Positions 1-9,644 of a stretch of DNA of 32,466 nt are shown piece after piece. The translations under genes were made by a program, and so were the position numbers. The stretch is taken from the NCBI GenBank assembly GCA_036376135.1, contig DASVAW010000088.1, positions 1 through 32,466 of the forward strand, written 5' to 3'. A model generated the notes under the pieces. That model was not told the origin of the DNA. It searched no databases and saw nothing but the letters and a program-made list of their open reading frames with translations. Each line of letters starts with the position of its first letter. Position 1 is the first letter of the stretch. The stretch comes from Candidatus Polarisedimenticolaceae bacterium. Lineage in GTDB: Bacteria > Acidobacteriota > Polarisedimenticolia > Polarisedimenticolales > DASRJG01.

Positions 1-1459
1 CCACGCCCCCGAGCACCACCCCTACGCGGCCGACCTCGACCTCTTCGGCCCCGGGTCGCTCTTCGAGCGAATCAACACGACCCGCACCGGCGCCGGCGAG
101 GCGACGCTCGCGGCGTGGCTGCTCTCCCCCGCCCCCCCGCCGGCGATCCGCGATCGCCAGCTCGCCCTCGAGGAGCTGAAGCCGCGACTCGAATTCCGCG
201 AGGATCTCGCCCTCGCGGGGGACACCGTCGCCGCGGAGGTCCACCCCGACCGGCTGCGGGCGTGGGCACGGGCCCCGGCTCTCCCGTTCCCCGTGCTCCT
301 CCGCGTCCTCGCGGCCATCCTCGGCGCCGCCGGTCTCGCGTCGCTGCTCGCGTGGCTGGGCGGCGCGACCTCGGCCCTCCCGTTCGCGATCTTCGGCGCG
401 CTCAACGGTTCACTGGCCCTCGCGGTGAGGAGACGCGTCGTCGCGATCGTGCACGACGCCGACCGCCCCGGCGCGGAGCTCCGCGTCCTCGCGGAGGTCC
501 TCGCGCGGATCGAGCGGGAACCGTTCGAGTCCGCGCCCCTGAGAAGACTCCGCGCCGCGCTCGACTCCGAGGGGGTCCCCCCTTCGGCGGCGATCGCGTC
601 GCTCGCGAAGCGCCTCGACTGGATGGAGCTGCGGCGGAACCAGCTCGTCGCCCCTTTCGCCGCGGTCGCGTTGTGGACGACCCAGATGGCGATGGCGGTC
701 GAGTCGTGGCGCGCCCGCCACGGCGCGGCGGTCTCGCGCTGGGTCGACGCCTGCGGGGAGATCGAGGCCCTCGCCGCGATGAGCGCCTACGCCTTCGAGA
801 ACCCGAACGACCCGTTCCCGGAGCTTTTCGAGGGTCCCGGTCGCTTCGAGGCGGAAGCCCTCGGCCACCCGCTGATCCCGACCGCCCGCTGCGTCTTCAA
901 CGACGTGCGCCTCGACGGGGAGCTTTCGCTCCTCGTCGTGAGCGGCTCGAACATGTCGGGGAAGAGCACGTTGCTTCGCTCGATCGGAATCGCGGCGGCG
1001 ATGGCGCAGGCGGGCCTCCCGGTCCGCGCGGCGAGGCTCGCGCTTTCGCCCCTCGCGGTCGGCGCGACGCTCCGGATCCAGGACTCGCTTCGCGAGGGGG
1101 CCTCCCGCTTCTACGCCGAGATCACGCGCGTGCGCGACGTCGTGGCGTTGACGGACGGGGAGGTCCCCGTGTTGTTCCTGCTCGACGAGCTGCTCGCGGG
1201 GACGAACTCCCACGATCGCGCCGCCGGTGCGGAGGCGATCCTGCGCGGCCTCGTGTCGCGCGGGGCGATCGGCCTCGCGACGACGCACGACCTCGCGCTG
1301 ACGAAGCTCGCCGACGCGCTGGCGCCGCGCGCCGCGAACGTCCACCTCGAGGACCGGCTCGAGGACGGCAAGATGGTCTTCGACTACCACCTGCGTCCGG
1401 GAATCGTGACCCACTCCAACGCGATCGCGCTGATGCGGTCGGTGGGGCTCCCGGTCTAA
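1..1459 (+). CDS. MutS-like ATPase with membrane segments (5' partial)
   Basis: This is the C-terminal part of a MutS-family ATPase. The reading frame is open from base 2, so the true start lies upstream of the window. The visible N-terminal part carries the MutS core signature (DLDLFGPGSLF, then NTTRTGAGEATLAAWL), followed by two hydrophobic stretches near bases 280-410 that look like a transmembrane hairpin. The ABC-type ATPase domain follows, with Walker A SGSNMSGKST (about 941-970), Walker B LFLLDELLAGTNSHD (about 1172-1216) and an ATTHD switch region near 1276-1290. No mismatch-recognition domain is visible, though it could be lost at the edge. Membrane-associated MutS relatives are known as family members but are not classical mismatch-repair MutS, so I would not assume repair of replication errors. 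The TAA stop at 1457-1459 overlaps the stop of the opposing small gene. Family assignment is firm; function is not. Confidence 0.9.
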   Translation, partial: HAPEHHPYAADLDLFGPGSLFERINTTRTGAGEATLAAWLLSPAPPPAIRDRQLALEELKPRLEFREDLALAGDTVAAEVHPDRLRAWARAPALPFPVLLRVLAAILGAAGLASLLAWLGGATSALPFAIFGALNGSLALAVRRRVVAIVHDADRPGAELRVLAEVLARIEREPFESAPLRRLRAALDSEGVPPSAAIASLAKRLDWMELRRNQLVAPFAAVALWTTQMAMAVESWRARHGAAVSRWVDACGEIEALAAMSAYAFENPNDPFPELFEGPGRFEAEALGHPLIPTARCVFNDVRLDGELSLLVVSGSNMSGKSTLLRSIGIAAAMAQAGLPVRAARLALSPLAVGATLRIQDSLREGASRFYAEITRVRDVVALTDGEVPVLFLLDELLAGTNSHDRAAGAEAILRGLVSRGAIGLATTHDLALTKLADALAPRAANVHLEDRLEDGKMVFDYHLRPGIVTHSNAIALMRSVGLPV

Positions 1460-1638
1460 CCCCGCCGTTCCCGAAACACCTTCCACGCGAACCACGCGAG
1501 GAACGGGAGCACGACGGCATCGGCGACCGCGAAGCCCAGGGCGAGCCTCGGGTGGCTCCCCCGCGTGAACGCCGCGAGGTTCAGCAGGACGAAGCTCGCA
1601 CCCAGCAGGCCGAAGGCGACCTTCACGTTCCGGGTCAC
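1456..1638 (-). CDS. Small two-helix membrane protein, 60 aa
   Basis: This is a 60-residue protein starting at GTG 1638. The start overlaps the TGA of the upstream DUF2238 gene as GTGA, which suggests translational coupling. The sequence reads VTRNVKVAFGLLGASF, has a hydrophobic helix at residues 7-25, a short polar linker with RGSHPR, a second hydrophobic helix at residues 33-53, and a basic tail ending RERRG. That gives a helical hairpin, probably with both ends cytoplasmic. I do not recognise a family. The perfect overlap with its neighbour, the matching hydrophobic periodicity and a stop that just meets the end of the MutS-like gene support a real gene. It may be a partner of the DUF2238 protein, which is an inference from position only. 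Confidence 0.6.
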   Translation of the reverse strand: MTRNVKVAFGLLGASFVLLNLAAFTRGSHPRLALGFAVADAVVLPFLAWFAWKVFRERRG

Positions 1639-2363
1639 CGCTCGCTCTCCCGCTTGAGCCGCGCGAGCTCGTCCTCGCCGAGCGGGCGCTTGTGCTTCAC
1701 CTTGAGGGACTCCGCCCACTCGCGGTTGAAGTCGCGCTGCCAGCGCTTGTTGAGCGCCGCCGTCACCGTCATCGCGAGCACCGCCCCGAACATCGCGAGC
1801 GCCATGTCCTTCTGCGCGTCCCAGACGTCCCCCTGCGTCCCGAGGTAGGCGGCCCCGAGCTCGCCGCCGAGGATCTCCGCCGCGGCCCACTCGATCAGCT
1901 CGTAGACCATCGACGTCGCCATCACCACGTCGAGGGGGAGGTAGTACCCCCACAGGCCCTTCACGTCGGCGACGCGCAGGAAGACCTCGCGCACCGGGTA
2001 CGCGAGCAGCAGGCCGTAGGCGAAGTGCACGAGCCGGTCGTAGTGGTTGCGCTCCCAGCCGAAGGCTTCGGCGAGGGTCGTCCCCGTGAGCGACTCGACC
2101 CACCGGTCGTACGGCACGAGCGAGTAGGTGTAGTGCGCGCCGACCGTGTGCAGGCAGCAGAAGACGAAGATCAGGGTGTACGAGACGCGCGAGAGCGGGA
2201 GGGCCTTGCGCGTGGCGACGAGGACGACGAGCCCGACGAGCAGCAGCGCGTTCTCGAGGACCCAGTCGGCGCGATCCGTCGGCCCGATCGCGAGCGCCGC
2301 CGCGAGGGCGAGCAGGACCGCGAGGAGGACGCGGGGGTAGATGCGGTGCGAGGTCCAACGCAT
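1635..2363 (-). CDS. DUF2238 family integral membrane protein
   Basis: This is a 242-residue polytopic membrane protein of the DUF2238 (YjdF-like) type. Recognisable features are HYTYSLVPYDRW, a conserved NHYDRLVHFAYGLLLAYPVRE segment around residues 105-125, and a later EWAAAEILGG ... GTQGDVWDAQKDM block that ends in a basic cytoplasmic tail. About six hydrophobic helices are visible. The chosen start is ATG 2363, directly before the first helix (MRWTSHRIYPRVLLA). A GTG at 2411 would add 16 residues rich in proline and looks less natural. An AGGAGGT sequence lies near 2437-2443 but is too far from either start to be a simple ribosome-binding site. The gene follows the S9 peptidase on the same strand after a 189-base gap holding a stem-loop. 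The biochemical role of the family is not known to me. Confidence 0.85.
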   Translation of the reverse strand: MRWTSHRIYPRVLLAVLLALAAALAIGPTDRADWVLENALLLVGLVVLVATRKALPLSRVSYTLIFVFCCLHTVGAHYTYSLVPYDRWVESLTGTTLAEAFGWERNHYDRLVHFAYGLLLAYPVREVFLRVADVKGLWGYYLPLDVVMATSMVYELIEWAAAEILGGELGAAYLGTQGDVWDAQKDMALAMFGAVLAMTVTAALNKRWQRDFNREWAESLKVKHKRPLGEDELARLKRESER

Positions 2364-2464
2364 GGGGCGGGGGTCAGGGAACAGAACCCCCGCCGCCGGC
2401 GGAGTGGGCACGGCGGCGGGGTCGGGGGTATGGAGACCTCCTGAGTCGGTGCATCTGAACGATA

Positions 2465-2514
2465 CCCGAACATGCAGGGTCGGGCGCGGAAAAAACTCGC
2501 GATGGCGCGCCCGA
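2465..2514 (-). promoter_or_regulatory. Stem-loop with alternative pairing upstream of DUF2238 gene
   Basis: The 9-base segments TCGGGCGCG (2480-2488) and CGCGCCCGA (2506-2514) are perfect reverse complements with a 17-base loop. On the minus strand the loop carries six T in a row. A third segment, CCCGA at 2465-2469, can pair with TCGGG at 2480-2484 instead, so two mutually exclusive hairpins are possible. It lies between the S9 peptidase stop and the DUF2238 start, in the minus-strand leader of the latter. It could be an attenuator or a processing or termination element. The T run is inside the loop and not after the stem, so it is not a standard intrinsic terminator. GC-rich DNA makes short chance hairpins common. 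Confidence 0.35.
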
Positions 2515-2552
2515 TGCGTCCCCGCTGTGGCGAAGCACTAGAAGAGCCGTCG

Positions 2553-4613
<2,061 letters not shown>

Positions 4614-4688
4614 CGGTGACCTCCGAAAGGCTGGCCATTATGCGGCGAAGGCCTTAACCTCCCAAACTCTCGTCCGACGAGGTGATCC
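4614..4688. promoter_or_regulatory. Divergent promoter region of the two S9 peptidases
   Basis: These 75 bases separate two divergent start codons. The sequence CATTATG at 4636-4642 reads CATTAT on the plus strand and CATAAT on the minus strand, one or two mismatches from TATAAT, so it could serve as a -10 element in both directions. Each gene also has its own good ribosome-binding site here (GGAGGT for the minus gene, GAGGTGAT for the plus gene). I could not find convincing -35 boxes. The promoter assignment is tentative. Confidence 0.3.
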
Positions 4689-6731
4689 ATGCGTGCCGTG
4701 AGTTGCCTGCTTGCCGTCGCCGTCCTCGCCTTCGCCCCCGGCGCCTTCGGGGCAACGGAGAAACGACCTGTGACCGCCGAGACGATCTGGAAGCTCAAGC
4801 GACTCGGGGCTCCGACGCTCTCCCCCGACGGCCGCGCGGCGGTCCTGGCCGTGACCGGGTACGACCTCAAGGAAGACAAGGCCGATACGGACCTCTGGCT
4901 CGTTCCGACCTCCGGCGGCGAGGCGCGCCGCATGACCACGGCCGAGGCCGGGGAGTCGAACCCGCAGTGGTCCCCCGACGGGAAGTGGATCGCCTTCGAG
5001 GCGAAGCGGCAGGGGGACGACCAGGGGCAGATCTACGTCCTCCCCGCGGACGGAGGCGAGGCGCACCGGGTCACCAACGTCCCCACGGGCGCCTTCGGCT
5101 TCAAGTGGTTCCCGGACTCGAAACGGATCGCCTTCCTGTCGCGCGTGTGGGGCGACCTCCGGACCTTCGACGAGCAGGGCAAGCGCCAGAAGGAGCGCAA
5201 GGACTCGAAGATGTCCGCCCAGGTCTTCGACAAGCCGCGCGTCCGGCACTGGGATCGCACCCTCGACGATCGCGAGGTTCACCTCTTCTCGATCGCGATC
5301 GACGGAGGGGAGCCGCAGGCGATCACCCTCGGCTCGGGGCGCACGCTCCCCGTCGAGGAGCCGGGGTCCTCCACCTACGACATCTCCCCCGACGGCGCCG
5401 AGATCGCGTTTCCGTCCGACGTCGACACGACCGGCGTGAACGGGCAGGACGATCTCTTCGTGATCCCGGCCGGAGGCGGCACCCCGCGCAACGTCAGCGT
5501 GGAGGCGCACGCCTCCGACGGCGCCCCGCTCTACAGCCCCGACGGCCGCTGGCTCGCCTTCTCGCGGCAACGGATCAAGGGGTTCTACGCCGACCGGTCG
5601 CTCCTCGTCCTCCACGACCGCAAGGCCGGGAGCAACCGCGTGATCACCGAGGGCTGGGATCGCTCCGTGCGCGGCCTGGTGTGGTCCGGCGACTCGAAAT
5701 CCCTCTGGGGGGCGATCGACGACGCCGGACACGACCGCGTCCATCGGATCGACGCGCAGACGGGGAAACCCACGCCCGTCACCGGGGACAAGAGCTTCGG
5801 CAACGTCGCGGTGTCGAGGGACGGGAAGACGGTCGTCGCGCTCCGGCAGAGCTTCACGGAGCCCCCGACCCTCGTGCGCCTCGATCCCGCCACCGGCGCG
5901 GCGACCAAGCTGTCGACCTTCAACGACCTCGCGATGGAGGCGATCGACTGGGGAACCTACGAGAGCGTCACCTACAAGGGGGCGAACGGCGCCGACATCC
6001 AGATGTGGATCAACTACCCGCCCGGGTTCGACAGGTCGAAGAAGTGGCCGCTGTACCTGCTCGTGCACGGGGGGCCCCACAACGGGATCACCGACAGCTT
6101 CACCTTCCGCTGGAACGCGCAGGTCTTCTCGGCGTGGGGGTACGTCACGGCCTGGCCCAATTTCCACGGCTCGAGCGGCTTCGGGCAGTCGTTCACCGAT
6201 GCGATCACGAAGGACTGGGCGGAGCTTCCGTACGTCGACGTGATCCGCTCCGCCGAGTGGTTCGCGAAACAGCCCTGGATCGACGCGGACCGGATGGCCG
6301 TCGGGGGCGCCAGCTACGGCGGCTACCTCGTCTCGGTGATCCTCGGTCGCGAGCACCCGTTCAAGGCGATCATCGCCCATGCCGCCGTCTACAACCTCTA
6401 CACCCAGTACGCGTCGGACTACGGCGCCGAGCACCGTCGTCACGGCGAGTTCTGGGAGCAGAAGGCGCGGTTCGAGACGAACTCGCCGCACACCGCGGCC
6501 GCCAACTTCAAGACCCCCACCCTCGTGATCCACGGCGAAAAGGACTACCGGGTCACGCTCAACAACGGCCTCGAGCTCTTCCACACCCTCTCGAACCGCG
6601 GGGTCCCGACCCGCTTCATCTATTACCCGGACGAGAACCACTGGATCCTCAAGCCGAACAACTCCCTTTTCTGGTACGAGGAGTGCCGGAAATGGATCGA
6701 GCGTTACATCGGAAAAGGGCCGAAACCCTAG
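4689..6731 (+). CDS. S9 family prolyl oligopeptidase, exported (second copy)
   Basis: This is a 680-residue S9 serine peptidase. The start is ATG 4689, with AGGTGAT at 4680-4686 as the ribosome-binding site. The N-terminus MRAVSCLLAVAVLAFAPGAFG is a signal peptide with probable cleavage after AFG or FGA, giving a periplasmic enzyme. The propeller spans about residues 30-420, with blades carrying LSPDGRAAV, WSPDGKWIAF and YSPDGRWLAF. The hydrolase domain carries Ser542 (GASYGGY), Asp619 (HGEKDYRV) and His651 (DENHWILKP). It pairs with the divergent S9 gene; the two share domain order and the motifs around all three catalytic residues. Substrate preference cannot be read from the sequence. Dipeptidyl-peptidase 5 or acylaminoacyl-peptidase activity would fit. 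Confidence 0.95.
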   Translation: MRAVSCLLAVAVLAFAPGAFGATEKRPVTAETIWKLKRLGAPTLSPDGRAAVLAVTGYDLKEDKADTDLWLVPTSGGEARRMTTAEAGESNPQWSPDGKWIAFEAKRQGDDQGQIYVLPADGGEAHRVTNVPTGAFGFKWFPDSKRIAFLSRVWGDLRTFDEQGKRQKERKDSKMSAQVFDKPRVRHWDRTLDDREVHLFSIAIDGGEPQAITLGSGRTLPVEEPGSSTYDISPDGAEIAFPSDVDTTGVNGQDDLFVIPAGGGTPRNVSVEAHASDGAPLYSPDGRWLAFSRQRIKGFYADRSLLVLHDRKAGSNRVITEGWDRSVRGLVWSGDSKSLWGAIDDAGHDRVHRIDAQTGKPTPVTGDKSFGNVAVSRDGKTVVALRQSFTEPPTLVRLDPATGAATKLSTFNDLAMEAIDWGTYESVTYKGANGADIQMWINYPPGFDRSKKWPLYLLVHGGPHNGITDSFTFRWNAQVFSAWGYVTAWPNFHGSSGFGQSFTDAITKDWAELPYVDVIRSAEWFAKQPWIDADRMAVGGASYGGYLVSVILGREHPFKAIIAHAAVYNLYTQYASDYGAEHRRHGEFWEQKARFETNSPHTAAANFKTPTLVIHGEKDYRVTLNNGLELFHTLSNRGVPTRFIYYPDENHWILKPNNSLFWYEECRKWIERYIGKGPKP

Positions 6732-6758
6732 CCGAAACCCCACCGAATGACCGGGGTT
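6719..6758 (+). terminator. Possible terminator hairpin and tandem repeat after the second S9 gene
   Basis: The 10-base unit GCCGAAACCC occurs twice (6719-6728 and 6731-6740), with the S9 stop codon TAG at the joint. Directly after it, AACCCC (6736-6741) and GGGGTT (6753-6758) form a 6-base inverted repeat with an 11-base loop. There is only a short T run, so this is at best a weak terminator. It is the only terminator-like structure I see in the 76-base gap before the acyltransferase gene. Confidence 0.3.
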
Positions 6759-6807
6759 AACACATCGAGGCTTGCACCCGGACCCGCGCCTGAGGTCGGA
6801 TGGGCGC

Positions 6808-7776
6808 GTGAGCACGACGTCACCCAAGCGCCGCGGCCCCTGGCTCGCCATCGCATGCGAGCTCGTGCGATGGCTGCCGCTTCCCGTGGCGGCGGTGTCC
6901 GGACAACTGCTCGGAACGCTGGGCTGGTACCTCGCCGGGAGCGCGCGCCGGCAGACGTTGTCGAACCTCGCGCGCGCGTACGGGACGACGATGCCCGAGG
7001 CGGTGCGGCGGCGCACGGGCCGGCGCTCCTTCGCGCTCGCGGGCCGGGGCTTGTTCTCCTGGATCGTTCTCCACCGGATGGGCCCCGAGCGTTGCCTCAG
7101 GCGCGTGGAGTACGACTGCGACCCGGCGATCCGTGAAGCGGTCAAGAACGGAGCGATCTTCATCACGCAGCACTTCGGCCTGTTCGAGGCGTCGAACCCC
7201 TGGCTCTACCGGGAGTTCGGCTACCGCCCCGTCGGCGCCGCCGCCGAGCGAGGCTCCCCAACCGAGCGGCTCGTCCGGATGCGTCGCGACATGGGCGGCG
7301 ACACCATCGAGCAGGGGAACGCACGCGAGCTGATGACGTTCCTCAAGGCCGGCGGCGTGAGCGCGATGCTCATGGACCAGGACATCCGTCGCGTGAACGG
7401 GATCTTCGTCCCGTTCTTCGGCCACCCGACCCACACGCCGGCGGGACCCGCCACGTTCGCCGTTCGCCTGAAGATCCCGCTCGTGCTCTTCCGGGTGGAG
7501 TGGACGTCGCTCACCCGCCACCGGCTCACGGTCGGGCCGGTGCTCCACGCGCGGGCCGACCTCCCGCCCGAAGACGCCGTGCACGAGCTGACGGCACGCG
7601 CCACCGCGGCGGGCGAAGCGATCATCCGTGCGCGCCCCGATCACTGGCTCTGGGTGCACGAGCGGTGGCGGACGCGCCCCGCCGACCGCCCCTCCGCCCC
7701 CCACTGGCCGCGTCCCGTCTACGCGTCCCTGCGCACGGTCTCCGGGGCGAACGCGGGCAAGCACACGGCCACGTAG
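6808..7776 (+). CDS. LpxL/HtrB-like lysophospholipid acyltransferase
   Basis: This 322-residue protein belongs to the lipid A biosynthesis acyltransferase family (LpxL/HtrB/MsbB-like), which adds acyl chains to lipid A or related lipids at the inner membrane. The catalytic HX4E motif is His122 to Glu127 (QHFGLFEASNP). The second family block MDQDIRRVNGIFVPFFG is followed by THTPAGPATFAVRLKIP, and the typical C-terminal WLWVHERWRTRP is present. The N-terminus has a hydrophobic anchor (WLPLPVAAVSGQLLG). I prefer GTG 6808, with GAGGT at 6792-6796. TTG 6772 would add 12 residues. About 30 residues follow the usual family end, and their coding sequence overlaps the convergent cupin gene by 58 bases. 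No other lipid A gene is nearby, so the exact acyl acceptor is unknown. Confidence 0.88.
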   Translation: MSTTSPKRRGPWLAIACELVRWLPLPVAAVSGQLLGTLGWYLAGSARRQTLSNLARAYGTTMPEAVRRRTGRRSFALAGRGLFSWIVLHRMGPERCLRRVEYDCDPAIREAVKNGAIFITQHFGLFEASNPWLYREFGYRPVGAAAERGSPTERLVRMRRDMGGDTIEQGNARELMTFLKAGGVSAMLMDQDIRRVNGIFVPFFGHPTHTPAGPATFAVRLKIPLVLFRVEWTSLTRHRLTVGPVLHARADLPPEDAVHELTARATAAGEAIIRARPDHWLWVHERWRTRPADRPSAPHWPRPVYASLRTVSGANAGKHTAT

Positions 7777-8081
7777 TCCGCGCCCCCCGCCTCGGGGGTC
7801 GAGTACCGCACCCACTCGCCGGCGTGCGCGATCACCGCCTGCCCGGTGCGCACGTCGATCGCGCCCCCCTCGTGCTCCACGCGCAGCATCCCGCGAAGCA
7901 CGAGCGTGTATTCGTCGAACTCCGGTCGTTGCCCCGGCTCCACCCACCCCTCGGGGCTCGTCATGTGCGCGATGCTCACCGCGGCGGTCTTCGAGTTGAC
8001 CCGCCCCACGTACTCGCGGATCTCCTTCGGCTTGTTCCCCGCCGCCGTGATGCGCGTCGGCTTCTCGATCCGTGTCGGCAT
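7719..8081 (-). CDS. Cupin-domain protein, 120 aa
   Basis: This is a single-domain cupin of 120 residues. It starts at ATG 8081 behind AGGAG with 8-base spacing. The first cupin motif region is seen as EGWVEPGQRPEFDEYTLVLRGMLRVEHEGG (read in two parts, residues about 44-73) and the second as DVRTGQAVIAHAGEWVRYSTPE (about 75-96). The usual metal-binding HxH of motif 1 is not obvious, because the region reads RPEFDEY, so metal use is uncertain. Small cupins of this sort often act on ethanolamine- or sugar-like metabolites or bind ligands. No function can be assigned. It is the last gene of the minus-strand cluster, 54 bases after the DUF4301 gene. That gap contains a CCGGGA/TCCCGG inverted repeat (8102-8121). 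Its 3' end overlaps the acyltransferase gene. Confidence 0.85.
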   Translation of the reverse strand: MPTRIEKPTRITAAGNKPKEIREYVGRVNSKTAAVSIAHMTSPEGWVEPGQRPEFDEYTLVLRGMLRVEHEGGAIDVRTGQAVIAHAGEWVRYSTPEAGGADYVAVCLPAFAPETVRRDA

Positions 8082-8135
8082 GTCGGTGGACTCCTGCGGA
8101 TCCGGGATCCGGGGGTCCCGGCCCCCCGTCCCCGA

Positions 8136-9644
8136 CTACACGGTCCCGCGATGCTCCGGCCGCAGCAGGTCGAACACGGTCTTGACCGGAGCGAACGTCT
8201 CGACGGGAACCTCGACGAAGACGGTGTTCCAGAAGGCCATGGCGCCGTTCCACAACCCCGGCCGCTCGAGGGCGAGCAGTTCGCGCCCCCCAAACGACTT
8301 GCGAGCGACGAGCACCGCTCGCGCGTCGACGAAGCGGCGGAGGTCGTAGGGCCGGCCCTCGACGTCGCGGACCGAACAGGCGAGGTCGACCGGGTTGAAG
8401 TGGGTCGAGGCGGCGACGATCGACGCCTGCGAGGGATCGTCGAGATCGACCTCGGCCGTCTCGACGATCTGCAGGGTGACACGGCCGTCCTCCCCGCGTT
8501 GCCAGAAGGGACCGCCGCCGGGCTCGCCCTGGTTGGGCACCACCCCGCAAACGCGCAACGGCCGGTCCAGCAGGTCGAGCAGCCACGCCCGGCGGTCCGC
8601 ACCGGACGGCGCCGCGGCCGCGAACCGCTCCGCCGCGAACGCCTGCGCCTCGTCGAGCGCCCACGCCTCGACCGCCGGGTCGCGCAGCCGCGCGGTGTGG
8701 AGGAACACCTCGCGCTGCAACGCGACGAGGAAGCCGCAGAGGATCCGCTTCCAGCGCACGGTCGGCCCCTTCAACCGGTCCGGGACGACGTTGTCGATGT
8801 TCTTGAGCAGGACGAGGTCCCCTTCGAGCGCGTTCAGGTTCTCGAGCAGCGCGCCGTGACCCGCCGGGCGCAGCAGCACGCGACCGGCGTCGTCGCGGAA
8901 GGGCTCGCCGTCGACGGTCGCGGCGATCGTGTCGGTCGAGGGGCTCTGCACCGAGAAACCGATCTCGAGCCGCACGCCGAGGCCGCGCTCGTATCCGGGG
9001 CGCGCTTCTTCCGCGGCCTCCCGGAAGCGGTCGAGATGTTCGGGCGAGACGGTGAAGTGGACGCGCGCGATCCCGTCCGCGTCGCGGGCGTACGCCGCCG
9101 CCTCGACGAGGTGCTCCTCGAAGGCCAGGCGCGCCCCGCCGGCGTAACGGTGGAACGCGAGCAGCCCCTTGGGGCGGTCGGCGAGGGCGAGCCCGTCGGG
9201 TCCGAGCATCGCGTCGAGGATCTCGAGGCAGTTCCCCGCGCCGTGCAGGATGTCGAGGTCGTACCCCTCGAAGGCGAGCTCCGAGCGCAGCTCCTCCAGG
9301 AAGGGGAAGTCGTGCAGGCGCTCCATCAGGACGCGCGAGTCCTGCACGTCGCACTGGCGGGCGGCGCGCGCGGCCAGAAGCGACGCGAACATGCGCGAGG
9401 CCGCGCCGGAGGCGGGGACCATCTTGAGGCAACGCCCCTGGCGCGCGGCGAGCTCTGCGAGCTGGATCAGCTCCGCGGTCCGCTCCTCCGGAATCCTGAC
9501 GATCCCGTCGCCCACGGTCGCGGGGCGATCCAGGCGCCTCCGGGGGGGCGGGACGCGCAGGAGGTCGAGTTGGCGTCGGGCCTCCTCGACGGAGATCCCG
9601 CGCTCGCGGAGCTGGTCGACGTCCGCAGGGTTGAAGGGCGTCAT
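8136..9644 (-). CDS. DUF4301 family protein
   Basis: This 502-residue protein belongs to DUF4301. The diagnostic segment is KMVPASGAASRMF at about residues 74-86, which resembles the nucleotide-binding loop of sugar nucleotidyltransferases. Other supporting blocks are PKGLLAFHRY, GVRLEIGFSVQSPSTDTIA, LRPAGHGALLENLN, LKNIDNVVPDR and CGVVPNQGEPGGGPFW. I recall this family mainly from Bacteroidota, without an established reaction. Nucleotidyltransferase-like chemistry is an inference from the loop. The start is ATG 9644, which overlaps the stop of the symporter gene as ATGA, implying translational coupling. The frame stays open far upstream, but that part runs antiphase to the symporter and is not coding. 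It is likely cytoplasmic, with no signal peptide. Confidence 0.85.
   Translation of the reverse strand: MTPFNPADVDQLRERGISVEEARRQLDLLRVPPPRRRLDRPATVGDGIVRIPEERTAELIQLAELAARQGRCLKMVPASGAASRMFASLLAARAARQCDVQDSRVLMERLHDFPFLEELRSELAFEGYDLDILHGAGNCLEILDAMLGPDGLALADRPKGLLAFHRYAGGARLAFEEHLVEAAAYARDADGIARVHFTVSPEHLDRFREAAEEARPGYERGLGVRLEIGFSVQSPSTDTIAATVDGEPFRDDAGRVLLRPAGHGALLENLNALEGDLVLLKNIDNVVPDRLKGPTVRWKRILCGFLVALQREVFLHTARLRDPAVEAWALDEAQAFAAERFAAAAPSGADRRAWLLDLLDRPLRVCGVVPNQGEPGGGPFWQRGEDGRVTLQIVETAEVDLDDPSQASIVAASTHFNPVDLACSVRDVEGRPYDLRRFVDARAVLVARKSFGGRELLALERPGLWNGAMAFWNTVFVEVPVETFAPVKTVFDLLRPEHRGTV

Noticed and set aside
115-1848. Long plus-strand open frame antiphase to the MutS-like gene
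   Set aside because: It is rich in Arg, Pro and Gly with no domain, and runs across the MutS-like gene and into the minus-strand genes. This is a typical GC-rich shadow frame.
8092-8135. GGATCCGGGATCCGGG repeat and hairpin between the DUF4301 and cupin genes as a terminator
   Set aside because: No T run follows, and the cupin gene on the same strand follows at once. It is mentioned only as a possible structure.
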